This document shows positions 17,380 to 27,330 of a stretch of 64,000 bases of DNA, piece by piece; within the stretch, counting starts at the first letter, position 1, and every line of letters starts with the position of its first letter. The notes under the pieces are model-generated. The model saw only the letters and a list, made by a program, of their open reading frames with translations, was not told where the DNA came from and made no database searches. The position numbers and the translations under genes are program-made. Source of the DNA: Longimicrobiales bacterium (lineage in GTDB: Bacteria; Gemmatimonadota; Gemmatimonadetes; Longimicrobiales; Gaopeijiaceae); NCBI GenBank assembly GCA_951813395.1, contig OX638356.1:1839340-1903339 (forward strand), read 5' to 3'.

Positions 17380-19779
17380 ATGACCTACCACCGCCACCGA
17401 CTTCCCACCGCAGCGGCATTGTGCCTTGCAGTCGCCTCTTCCCTGACATCCGCGCTCATCGCCGCCCCACCCGCCGCCGCACAGCAGTTCGGGGGTGTGG
17501 CCGCCGTGGCGGACGGCCAGGTGCTCGTCGGCGAGCCCGGCAACCAGACCCTGCCCGGGATCGTGTATGTGTACTCCCGCACGGGCAGCGACTGGGTCGA
17601 AGCGGGGCGGCTGACCGTTTCGGCCATCGATGCGCCACCCGACGGATTCGGCCGCTCCCTTGACGCGGACGGCTCCGTGGCCGTCATCGGTGCCCCGGGA
17701 TGGGACGGTGGACGCGGCGCGGCGATGATCTACCGACGCAGCGGGGAAGGCGAATGGACGGAAGTCGCGCGTCTGTCGCCGGACGGACTCGGCGACGACG
17801 CCCGCTTCGGGTCGGCGGTGGCCGTCGACGGGGCGTTGGTCCTCGTCGCGGCGGCCGGAGCGAACGACGGCGCCGGCGCGGTCTACGTGTTCGCCGAGCG
17901 CATGGACGACTGGGCGCGAACAGCCGAGGTCAGGCCTCCGGACGGGTCCGGGCAGGGATTCGGAACCGGGCTGGCGTTCGATGGCGGTGCCGTGCTGGTG
18001 ACCACCGCGGCGAGCCGCGATGCGCCCACCGAAGTCTACGGATTCCGTGTGGACGCGCTCTCGGGGATGGCGGGGTCCGCCGGAAGGCTCGATTCCGATA
18101 CGGATCTCGGCGAACGAAACGGCTTCGGAGCCGCGGTGGCGGTTCGGGGATCGGTCGGCCTTGTGGGTGCGCCCGGGGCTTCGGGCGGTGCAGGGGCCGT
18201 GGTCACGTTCGGCCTCGACGAAGAAACGGGTGCGTGGGCGGCGGATGGAGTGCTGCGGGCGTTCTACAGCTCCGGCCGGGATCAGTTCGGGTCCGCGCTC
18301 GGCTTCGATGGCGACCAGCTGTGGGTTGGCGCTCCCGGGGCGAATGCCAGGAAGGGCGCGGTCTACCGTTTCGACCGCGACGGAGGGTCGGGCTGGGGCG
18401 GGGCGACCCGTTCCGCGCGGGACGACCTGGCCGACAACGCCTCCTTCGGCAGCTCGGTGGCCGTTGGCGGTGACATCGCGGTGGTCGGCGCCGGCGGCAT
18501 CGACAGCCGGGCCGGCGGGGCGGTCCTCATGGCGCGCGGGGCCGATGGGATGTGGGCGGGGGGAGAGCTGATGATCGGCGATCATCGCGGCCTGCCCGCC
18601 ATCGTCGGGCTCGAGGACGAGATCCCCTGCATGGAGGGAGACGCGGCGGGCTACGAATGCGACAACGTCAACATCATCTCCTTCCTCCCGATCAAGGAGA
18701 TGGCCGGCGGACGCGGGGCGAGGCTGAACGACCTGTGGGGCTGGACCGATCCGGAAACCGGGCGCGAGATCGCGATCGTGGGGCGCACCGACGGCACGGC
18801 ATTCGTCGACCTCACCGATCCGTACAACCCCGTCATGCTGGGCGACCTCCCCAAGACGCCTGGGTCCCGCAGCAGCGTATGGCGCGACATGAAGGTCCAC
18901 CGGGACCACACCTATATCGTGGCCGACGGCGCGGGTCAGCACGGCGTCCAGGTGTTCGACCTGCGCCGTCTGCGCGACGTGGGTGGCGAACCGGTGACCT
19001 TCGAGCCCGACTTCCTGTACGAGGGTATCGCGAGCGCCCACAACATCGTGCTCAACGAGGCGACCGGATTCGCCTACGTGGTGGGGAGCAGCGGGGGCGG
19101 CGAGACCTGCGGCGGCGGCCTGCACATGCTGGACCTGAGCGAGCCCTTGGAGCCCGCGTTCGCGGGGTGCTTCTTCGACGGTCAGACGGGGCGGCGCGGC
19201 ACGGGCTATTCGCACGACGCGCAGTGCGTGATCTACCACGGTCCCGACGAGGACTACCAGGGCCGCGAAATCTGCCTGGGCTCCAACGAGACGGCGCTCA
19301 GCATCAGCGACGTGAGCGACAAGGACGATCCGGTCTCGATCTCGATGGCCGGCTATCCCGCGGTCGCCTACGCGCACCAGGGATGGCTGACCGAGGACCA
19401 CCGCTTCTTCTACATGAACGACGAAGGCGACGAGCCGCAGGGACTGGTCGAGGGCACGCGCACGCTCATATGGGACGTCGAGGACCTCGACCAACCGATC
19501 CTCGCGGCCGAGTACATCGCCGAGACCCCCGACACCGACCACAACCTCTACATCCGCGACAACCTCATGTACCAGTCGAACTACGGCGCCGGCCTGAGGA
19601 TCCTCGACATTACCAACCGCACCGAGCCGGTGGAGATCGCGTACTTCGACAACTCGCCGTACGGCGGGGCATCGTGGAGCAACTATCCCTACTTCGAGAG
19701 CGGCTTGGTGGTCATGACCAGCACCGGCGACGGCCTGTTCATTGTCAGAAACACGGGTCGGCGGAACCTGATTCCGTAG
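17380..19779 (+). CDS. Secreted choice-of-anchor-B family protein with FG-GAP-like repeats
   Basis: About 799 residues, signal peptide at the N-terminus ending near PPAAAQQFGG. Residues about 40-390 contain seven or so FG-GAP/integrin-alpha-like propeller repeats with the recurring pattern FG.ALGFDGDQLWVGAPGANA. Residues about 390-800 are the LVIVD-type propeller of the choice-of-anchor-B family: NDLWGWTDPETGREIAIVGR, FVDLTDPYNPVMLGDLP, SAHNIVLNEATGFAYVVGS and TPDTDHNLYIRDNLMYQSNY. Members are cell-surface or secreted and of unknown activity. No C-terminal anchor motif is visible here, as the protein ends shortly after the propeller. AAAGGA lies before GTG 17377 and ATG 17380; ATG is preferred. 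It heads a tight three-gene run of secreted proteins. Confidence 0.75.
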   Translation: MTYHRHRLPTAAALCLAVASSLTSALIAAPPAAAQQFGGVAAVADGQVLVGEPGNQTLPGIVYVYSRTGSDWVEAGRLTVSAIDAPPDGFGRSLDADGSVAVIGAPGWDGGRGAAMIYRRSGEGEWTEVARLSPDGLGDDARFGSAVAVDGALVLVAAAGANDGAGAVYVFAERMDDWARTAEVRPPDGSGQGFGTGLAFDGGAVLVTTAASRDAPTEVYGFRVDALSGMAGSAGRLDSDTDLGERNGFGAAVAVRGSVGLVGAPGASGGAGAVVTFGLDEETGAWAADGVLRAFYSSGRDQFGSALGFDGDQLWVGAPGANARKGAVYRFDRDGGSGWGGATRSARDDLADNASFGSSVAVGGDIAVVGAGGIDSRAGGAVLMARGADGMWAGGELMIGDHRGLPAIVGLEDEIPCMEGDAAGYECDNVNIISFLPIKEMAGGRGARLNDLWGWTDPETGREIAIVGRTDGTAFVDLTDPYNPVMLGDLPKTPGSRSSVWRDMKVHRDHTYIVADGAGQHGVQVFDLRRLRDVGGEPVTFEPDFLYEGIASAHNIVLNEATGFAYVVGSSGGGETCGGGLHMLDLSEPLEPAFAGCFFDGQTGRRGTGYSHDAQCVIYHGPDEDYQGREICLGSNETALSISDVSDKDDPVSISMAGYPAVAYAHQGWLTEDHRFFYMNDEGDEPQGLVEGTRTLIWDVEDLDQPILAAEYIAETPDTDHNLYIRDNLMYQSNYGAGLRILDITNRTEPVEIAYFDNSPYGGASWSNYPYFESGLVVMTSTGDGLFIVRNTGRRNLIP

Positions 19780-19783
19780 GGCA

Positions 19784-20503
19784 ATGGCGGCACGGGCGAA
19801 TAGAGCGGGCGCGGGGCGCGCCGCCCGCGTCGCGGCGTCGTTGGCGATGCTCCTGCTCGCCTGCGGCGCCGACGATCCCGTGGGGCCCGAGGCGCCCGTG
19901 ACGCTGGAGTGGGTTGCACTCACGACGGCGCTGGGCGAGCCGGTCAACATCGCGGTCATTCGTCCCTCGGTCGCGGCCAGGGGCGTGGTGGTGGCGTTCC
20001 CGTGGGGCAGGGGCGACTCGGACCTGCTGCTCGGGCTCATCGACTCCTACTGGGACGTTGCGGCCCCGGCGGCGGGGTACGCGGTCGTCGGCGTGGAGGT
20101 GTACGGTCCGGGCATGTCCGAGGGTGGCGAGTACATCATGAACGCCGTACTCGAGTGGATCGACGCCAACTTCGTGGGAGCCGCGAACGACATCGTGTTG
20201 ACCGGCGCCTCGGCGGGCGGCATCGGGGTCTTTCACGCGGCGCTCACGGTGCCGGACCGGGTGGGCGGGATCATCGCCATGCCGGGGCGCTACGCGGGCA
20301 GCGCCTCGCTGGCGGCGTTCGCCGGTCTCCCCGTGTGGATGATGGTGGGCGAGGAGGACGGCAACTGGGTCGACGGGTCGCAGGCGACGGCCGAGCGCCT
20401 GGACGCGGCGGGAGCGGACGTCACGCACGAGGTGCTGCCGAACCAGGGCCATGTCCTGATCGTGCCGCAGGACGCGCTGGTGGCGTGGATCGAGGGAAGG
20501 TAG
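19784..20503 (+). CDS. Alpha/beta hydrolase lipoprotein
   Basis: 239 residues beginning with a lipoprotein signal whose lipobox is LLLACGAD, so it is probably acylated at Cys and membrane-anchored. The rest is an alpha/beta-hydrolase domain related to dienelactone hydrolase and phospholipase/carboxylesterase: nucleophile elbow LTGASAGGIG, the acid in MMVGEEDGNWVDG and the catalytic His in PNQGHVLIV. The beta strand VVVAFPWGRGDSDLL precedes the oxyanion region. The ATG is 4 bp after the previous stop, and the next gene begins 5 bp downstream, so it is co-expressed with its neighbours. Substrate unknown; an esterase or peptidase-like activity is plausible. Confidence 0.78.
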   Translation: MAARANRAGAGRAARVAASLAMLLLACGADDPVGPEAPVTLEWVALTTALGEPVNIAVIRPSVAARGVVVAFPWGRGDSDLLLGLIDSYWDVAAPAAGYAVVGVEVYGPGMSEGGEYIMNAVLEWIDANFVGAANDIVLTGASAGGIGVFHAALTVPDRVGGIIAMPGRYAGSASLAAFAGLPVWMMVGEEDGNWVDGSQATAERLDAAGADVTHEVLPNQGHVLIVPQDALVAWIEGR

Positions 20504-20508
20504 GGGCG

Positions 20509-23500
20509 GTGCGCCGGGGAGGTTTGTGCGCGGGCGCGCGCGTTGCCTCGCTGGCGGTTGCGGCGCTGGTGGCAATGGCGCCCGGAACCGAAGCGGACGC
20601 CCTTGCCGGTGCCGCGGGCGGTCGGCAGGCACAGCAGCGGTCCCCTCCGATCGAGGTGACGCTGACCGAAGGCACCAACATCGCGGCCGCGCTGTCGCCG
20701 GACGGCACCGTCCTCGCCTTCGACCTGGTGGGCCGGATCTGGGTCATGCCGGCGGCGGGCGGCCGGGCCGTGCCGATCACCGATCCGCTGGGCGACGCCC
20801 GGCAGCCGTCCTGGTCGCCGGACGGGGCGCGCATCGCCTTCCAGGCGTACTGGGACGGCAACTACCACATATGGAGTGTCGCGCCGGACGGTTCCGGGCT
20901 GCGCCAGCACACGCGCGGCCCATTCGACCACCGCGAGCCGCACTGGTCGCCGGACGGGGACGGGATCGCGTTCAGTTCCGACCGCCTGGGCAGTTACGAC
21001 ATCTGGACGCTCGCGGTGGACGACGGCGCCGTCACAAGGGTGACCGAGGCGCCGGGAAGCGAGTATGGGCCGGCCTTCTCACCGGACGGCGGCCGCCTGG
21101 CGTTCGCCGCCGCCGGGAGCGCGGACGCGGCCGGCATCTGGGTGCTGGACGGGCCTGGCGGCGGCGGATCGGCGCGGCGCGTGGCCGGTGCCGACGGGGG
21201 GCGGGTCAACGCACCCGGGTGGGACGCGCGCGGCGAGGTGCTGATCTACAACGAGATCGGCGGGGGGCGGTCGGTGCTGCGGGCGGCCGCCGCGGCCGAC
21301 GGGGACGGCGTGACTGCACCGCGAGTCCTCACCGCCGACGACGAAGACGTGTTTCCATTCCGTATCTCGGGCACTCCGCAGGGCTTCGTCTACACCGCCG
21401 ACGGCCTCGTCCGCCGGCGCGGATACGATGGCAGCGGCCTCGCGAACTTGCCCTTTACCGCCACGGTGTCGCTGGATCGCACACCCTACGAGCGGCGCCC
21501 GCGCGACCTGCACGCGCCAGGTCCCTTTCCGGTCCGCGGCATCGTTTCGCCGGCCGTGTCACCCGACGGCCGTAGAATCGCGTTCTCCGCGCTCGGCGAC
21601 TTGTGGGTGCACACGGTCGGGGACGGCACGGAACAGCTGACCGACGATCCCTGGATCGAGACCGATCCCGCATGGTCGCCCGACGGGTCGCGGCTCGCCT
21701 TCTCGTCGGATCGTGACGGTGCAACCGATCTGTATGTCCGGCGCATGGCCGACGGCAACACCGTGCGCGTTACCGAAGGCGCGGGCGCGACTGTGGCGGC
21801 TTGGGCGCCCGACGGGAACCGTCTCGCATTCGTGGGTTCCGGCTACCGGGTCGGGATCTTCGTCGTCGAGCTGGCCACGGCGTCGGTGCGTGCGCTCAAG
21901 TCGGGGTTGAACGGCGCGGGCCGGCCCTCGTGGTCCCCGGACGGACGGTCCGTAGTCACGTCGGTTCACCAGCCCTATGCGGCCAGGTTTCGCGAGGGCG
22001 TGAATCGAGCCCTTGTAATTCCAGTCGAACCCTTGCAGGCTGCGGACGGCGGGCTCCCGGCGGCTTCCCGGCCATGGCAGGGCCCGGCGTGGAACGGACA
22101 CGGCCATCAGTCGGCTGCGGCGCCGCTCGCGCAGGAAAACGAGCGCTTCCTGGATCTTCCGGCGCACACCTCGATCGGCGCGCGCGGCACCGACGGTCCC
22201 GTCCGGTCGCCGGACGGCAGGTGGCTGGCATACGTAGCCGGCGGGGTACTGTGGGCGGTCCCCACCGACGCGAACGGCGACCCCGCCACCTCGACTCCGC
22301 GACGCCTTACCAACGAAGCGACCGACGATCCGACCTGGACGGGCGACTCACGGTCCATCGTCTACCTGGGCACGGACCGCCTCCGGCGCGTCGATGTTCT
22401 CGACGGGCGCATCGAGGACGTTCCGCTCCCCCTCGCCTGGTCGCGCGCCGCTCCGTCCGAATCCGTGCTGATTCGCGCCGGGGCGATGTGGGACGGACGT
22501 TCGGAGGCGCTGCGCCGAGACGTGGACATCCTCATCGAGGGTGGTCGCATTGTCGAGGTGGTGGACCGCGACCCCACGCTTGGCGCGGACCGCGTGATCG
22601 ACGCCGGCGACGAAGTCGTGATGCCGGGCCTGATCGAGATGCACGCCCATGGAGGCCTCGCATCCGGCGAGCAGGCGGGGCGGCTCTGGCTGTCCTACGG
22701 CGTGACCTCGGTGCGCTGCCCCGCATGCGATCCGTGGGAGATTGCCGAGGCGAAGGAGGCCGGTGAGTCGGGCCGGCGCAATGCCCCGAGGTGGTTCGGC
22801 ACGGGAGGGACCGTCGATGGCAGCCGGATCTACTATCCCGGCGCTCCCGCGCTGGGCGCTCCGGCTCAGCTGGAACTCGAGATGGCACGAGCGGCCGCAC
22901 TGGGCTACGACCTCGTCAAGACCTACGTGCGCCTGTCCGATCCCGTCCAGAAGCGTGCCATCGAGGAGGCGCACGCACTGGGGATTCCGGTCACCTCCCA
23001 TGAACTGTATCCGGCGGTGGCGTTCGGTGCCGATGGCGTCGAACATGTGAGGGGCACGAGCCGGCGCGGCTACTCCACGAAAATCTCGGAGCTGTCGCGC
23101 AGCTATGGCGACGTGGTCGCGCTCCTTGCGGCTTCGGGCATGACGATTACCCCTACCGTCGGGATCTACGGGGCCTATGGCCTCCTTGCCGCGGAGGACC
23201 CCTCGCTGTTCGACGACGCGAGGGTCGAGGCCTTCTTCCCGCGGGCCGCCGAGTTGGCGCGGCGGCCCGCCGACCTGGACGCGGCACGGCGTCCGGTGCG
23301 GGAAATGGCCTCGCTTCCGCGCCGGGTGGTCGACGCGGGCGGCCGTGTCGTCGTGGGAACCGACGCTCCCATCAATCCGCCGGGGATCAGCCTGCTCGCG
23401 GAGATGGAGGCCCTGGTGCGCTACGGCCGGATGCGCAGCGTCGACGTGCTCAGGGCGACGACCTCGGCGTCGGGCGAGGCCCTGGGCTACCGGGGCCGCC

Positions 23501-23682
23501 TCGGGGTCGTCGCTCCCGGGGCCATCGCCGACCTGATCGTGATCGGAGACGACCCCACGCGCGACATCCGCGCGCTGCGGGACCTCAGGGTCGTGATTCA
23601 CGGCGGTCGGATTCAAGACGCAGCTGCGCTTCTGCAGCGAACCCGGCAATCCGGACCCGGAGGTGCACCGGGGCGTCGATGA
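20509..23682 (+). CDS. Exported TolB-like propeller fused to amidohydrolase
   Basis: 1057 residues. A signal peptide (ASLAVAALVAMAPGTEADA) is followed by two sets of TolB/WD40-like PD40 repeats (SPDGTVLAFDLVGRIWV; WSPDGARIAFQAY; WSPDGSRLAFSSDRDGATDL). The C-terminal amidohydrolase runs from about residue 660. Metal and catalytic residues are in place: HAH at 712/714 (IEMHAHGG), His 831 (TSHELYP), His 846 (GVEHVRG) and Asp 952 (VGTDAP). This architecture is a known family in Gemmatimonadota, Acidobacteriota and Bacteroidota, usually annotated as amidohydrolase or PD40-containing protein. Periplasmic hydrolysis of an imide, amide or dipeptide is likely. GTG at 20509 is chosen for the strong ribosome site GGAAGGTAGGGG and the signal peptide that follows. 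Confidence 0.87.
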   Translation: MRRGGLCAGARVASLAVAALVAMAPGTEADALAGAAGGRQAQQRSPPIEVTLTEGTNIAAALSPDGTVLAFDLVGRIWVMPAAGGRAVPITDPLGDARQPSWSPDGARIAFQAYWDGNYHIWSVAPDGSGLRQHTRGPFDHREPHWSPDGDGIAFSSDRLGSYDIWTLAVDDGAVTRVTEAPGSEYGPAFSPDGGRLAFAAAGSADAAGIWVLDGPGGGGSARRVAGADGGRVNAPGWDARGEVLIYNEIGGGRSVLRAAAAADGDGVTAPRVLTADDEDVFPFRISGTPQGFVYTADGLVRRRGYDGSGLANLPFTATVSLDRTPYERRPRDLHAPGPFPVRGIVSPAVSPDGRRIAFSALGDLWVHTVGDGTEQLTDDPWIETDPAWSPDGSRLAFSSDRDGATDLYVRRMADGNTVRVTEGAGATVAAWAPDGNRLAFVGSGYRVGIFVVELATASVRALKSGLNGAGRPSWSPDGRSVVTSVHQPYAARFREGVNRALVIPVEPLQAADGGLPAASRPWQGPAWNGHGHQSAAAPLAQENERFLDLPAHTSIGARGTDGPVRSPDGRWLAYVAGGVLWAVPTDANGDPATSTPRRLTNEATDDPTWTGDSRSIVYLGTDRLRRVDVLDGRIEDVPLPLAWSRAAPSESVLIRAGAMWDGRSEALRRDVDILIEGGRIVEVVDRDPTLGADRVIDAGDEVVMPGLIEMHAHGGLASGEQAGRLWLSYGVTSVRCPACDPWEIAEAKEAGESGRRNAPRWFGTGGTVDGSRIYYPGAPALGAPAQLELEMARAAALGYDLVKTYVRLSDPVQKRAIEEAHALGIPVTSHELYPAVAFGADGVEHVRGTSRRGYSTKISELSRSYGDVVALLAASGMTITPTVGIYGAYGLLAAEDPSLFDDARVEAFFPRAAELARRPADLDAARRPVREMASLPRRVVDAGGRVVVGTDAPINPPGISLLAEMEALVRYGRMRSVDVLRATTSASGEALGYRGRLGVVAPGAIADLIVIGDDPTRDIRALRDLRVVIHGGRIQDAAALLQRTRQSGPGGAPGRR

Positions 23683-23766
23683 ACCTTCTCGGGCCCCGGC
23701 GCGTAGGGCTACATTGACGCGCAGGAGCGCAAGACGGGACGGGCCCGACAACGCCGGAGGGAGAAA

Positions 23767-24102
23767 ATGCTGGGATTCGTGATCCATATGCTGGCCAACG
23801 CCGCCGCACTGTTCCTGGTGGGCAGGATGGTCGAGGGGATCAGCGTTCGCGACGCCAAGGCGGCGCTGTTCGGAACGCTGGTGCTTGGACTCGTCAATCT
23901 CGTACTGGTCTGGATTGCGGGCGCCTTCATCCCGTCACTCGGTATCTTCATGATACCGGCGCTGCTGGTGCTCAACGCCGTTGCGCTCATGGTTACGGGT
24001 TCCGTGATCCGGGGGGTGGAGGTCAGGAACTTCCGCGCGGCTCTGGTCGGGTCGGTGACGCTCGCGCTCGCGAATCTCGTGATCGGCCTCTTCTTCGGAT
24101 AG
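23767..24102 (+). CDS. Small integral membrane protein, YvlD/phage-holin-family-4 like
   Basis: 111 residues with four hydrophobic helices and very short loops. The family pattern is clear: HMLANAAALFLVGRMVEGI at the start, a GTLVLGLVNLVL segment, FIPSLGIFMIPALLVLNAVA and a repeated VTLALANLVIGLFFG. Proteins of this PF04020 type are called phage holin family by similarity but are widespread chromosomal envelope proteins (for example YvlD) and need not be viral; nothing phage-like is nearby. A strong GGAGGGAG precedes the ATG. A possible extended -10 (GCTACATT) lies at 23708-23715. It sits alone between the propeller-amidohydrolase and a lipoprotein. Confidence 0.82.
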   Translation: MLGFVIHMLANAAALFLVGRMVEGISVRDAKAALFGTLVLGLVNLVLVWIAGAFIPSLGIFMIPALLVLNAVALMVTGSVIRGVEVRNFRAALVGSVTLALANLVIGLFFG

Positions 24103-24213
24103 CACGCCGGACCCGGTCCGCGCCTCGCCGGGGTTTGGCGACGCGCTGGGGTGGAGCACACGCGCCCGGCGTGGGCAGACTCCCGGCCCTTGAGGTCCGT
24201 CGTAGCCGCCGTC

Positions 24214-24241
24214 TTGCATTGGGGGTGGCCATCGCTATACT
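24214..24241 (+). promoter_or_regulatory. Candidate promoter of the lipoprotein gene
   Basis: TTGCAT (24214-24219) and TATACT (24236-24241), spacer 16 bp, are the closest match to the housekeeping promoter consensus in the window. The -10 is embedded in GCTATACTT, identical to the aroF candidate. It leaves about 75 nt of leader before the ATG at 24323. Confidence 0.5.
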
Positions 24242-24322
24242 TGCGGCACGGATGGCGGTGCCCGGGCGCGGCTCGCATTCGGGCCCCGGCGCAACGACCC
24301 AATCAGGCACGAGGACCCTGCG

Positions 24323-24940
24323 ATGAATCTCGGAACCCGCAGTTTTCTCGCGATCGCCGCCTTCTCGGCGGGCGCGTGGGGGTGCGCCTCGGGGGGCGGA
24401 GGTCCGCCCGTCGGCGGAGCACAGGCAGAGGAGTTGTTTGCCGCCTATACGGGACGCTGGGAGCTGGACGAATCCAGCAGTACGGCACAGATCCCCAATC
24501 AGTTGGAAGGCGTGGCGGACGAGGCGCCGGTGGCGGACATCGCCCGCAACGAGAGTCGTGCGATGCGACGCTACCGCAGGATGGTCGAGTCGCGCCGCAT
24601 GTCGGTCTCGGAAATGCGCGCGACCATCGAAGTGCTGCGCAGACGGCCCGAAACGCTGTTGCTGCGCGCGAGCGCGATCGAAGTCGGGTACACCCCGATC
24701 CCGGGCATGACCATCACGCTGCCGATGGACGGCACCGACGTTGAAGTGCGCGAAGGCGAACACCGGATTCGGACGACGTTGTCCTGGGAAGGACCGATTC
24801 TGAGCCTCGATCACCAGGTCGTGGGTGGAGGCCGGGTCCGTGAGCAGCTCGAGGTCATCGGCGATCGCCTCATCATGACGCGCACCATCGTCGCCGGCGG
24901 TCCGAGCGAGCCCCTCGTTCTGGCGTACGATCGCGGTTGA
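24323..24940 (+). CDS. Hypothetical lipoprotein
   Basis: 205 residues. The N-terminus FLAIAAFSAGAWGCASGGGG is a lipoprotein signal with Cys about residue 22. After a glycine-rich linker the mature part has GRWELDESSSTAQIPNQ, a basic/Arg-rich helix (RAMRRYRRMVESRRMSVSEM) and a beta-rich C-terminal half. Gemmatimonadota-type genomes carry many small lipoproteins with a similar start (YTGRWELDES), but I do not recognise a named family. GAGGA precedes the ATG, and the candidate promoter at 24214-24241 serves it. The SLC13 permease begins 50 bp downstream and may be co-transcribed. No function can be assigned. Confidence 0.75.
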   Translation: MNLGTRSFLAIAAFSAGAWGCASGGGGPPVGGAQAEELFAAYTGRWELDESSSTAQIPNQLEGVADEAPVADIARNESRAMRRYRRMVESRRMSVSEMRATIEVLRRRPETLLLRASAIEVGYTPIPGMTITLPMDGTDVEVREGEHRIRTTLSWEGPILSLDHQVVGGGRVREQLEVIGDRLIMTRTIVAGGPSEPLVLAYDRG

Positions 24941-24990
24941 TCCCGGCGAGCGAACGATAGCGTGAGTCGAGCCGTTCGCGAGTCCGCTCC

Positions 24991-26757
<1,767 letters not shown>

Positions 26758-27006
26758 CGGCGAGGGGTCGCGCCCGGGTCGCGGCCTGTGGTCGCGGACC
26801 GTCCCCGCCGTCCGAAGTCAGGTGCCGCAATACGTCTTTCATCGCCGCGGCGGCGAGCGCCTCCAACTCTTCCGGACTCCGGTTCTGCACGGGGTGGTTC
26901 ACCCAGACGATGGCGGGATCGAAGCCGAGAGTGCGCGCCTGATGCTCCGCTGCGTCGCGGAAGGCGGTCGTGGCCACGAGGAGACCGGGGACACCGCGAT
27001 CGTCGA

Positions 27007-27046
27007 GCTTCCTGATGTCATGCAGACCGCATGATACGCAGGAGCC
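27007..27046 (-). promoter_or_regulatory. Bacterial SECIS hairpin downstream of the UGA
   Basis: Reading the reverse strand from the base after TGA: lower stem TCCTG (27043-27039) with CAGGA (27014-27010), a small internal loop, a perfect six-pair upper stem TCATGC (27034-27029) with GCATGA (27023-27018), and the apical loop GGTCT (27028-27024). Exactly 18 nt separate TGA from the loop. From memory the E. coli fdhF SECIS has the same GGUCU loop at the same distance, which SelB recognises. The hairpin lies inside the coding sequence, so it is constrained by both functions. Confidence 0.85.
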
Positions 27047-27330
27047 TCAGTCGGCGAGCGCCACGACCACCGCGTCCGAACCCGCGGCGATCGCGTCCAG
27101 AGTCCGCGCGGCGGCGGGCTTGGCGTTGGTCGGCTTGGCGAAGCGCCCGGTGGCGATGTCCAGCGCGCGGAACCGGGTTTCGAGGTGGTCCAGGAATTCG
27201 TCCGAGCGGGTCTTGCCGATGTCGAACAGCGCCACGGTCCTGCCGGCCAGCGAGGCAGGGGGAGGGCGGCGGGGACGGGTGGCCGGGACGGATTCGGACG
27301 TGGGATCGTGCAACCGGGTTTCGGGGTTGT

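Noticed and set aside
23767-24102. Holin-like gene as evidence of a prophage
   Set aside because: The family is widespread as a chromosomal envelope protein and no other phage gene is near.
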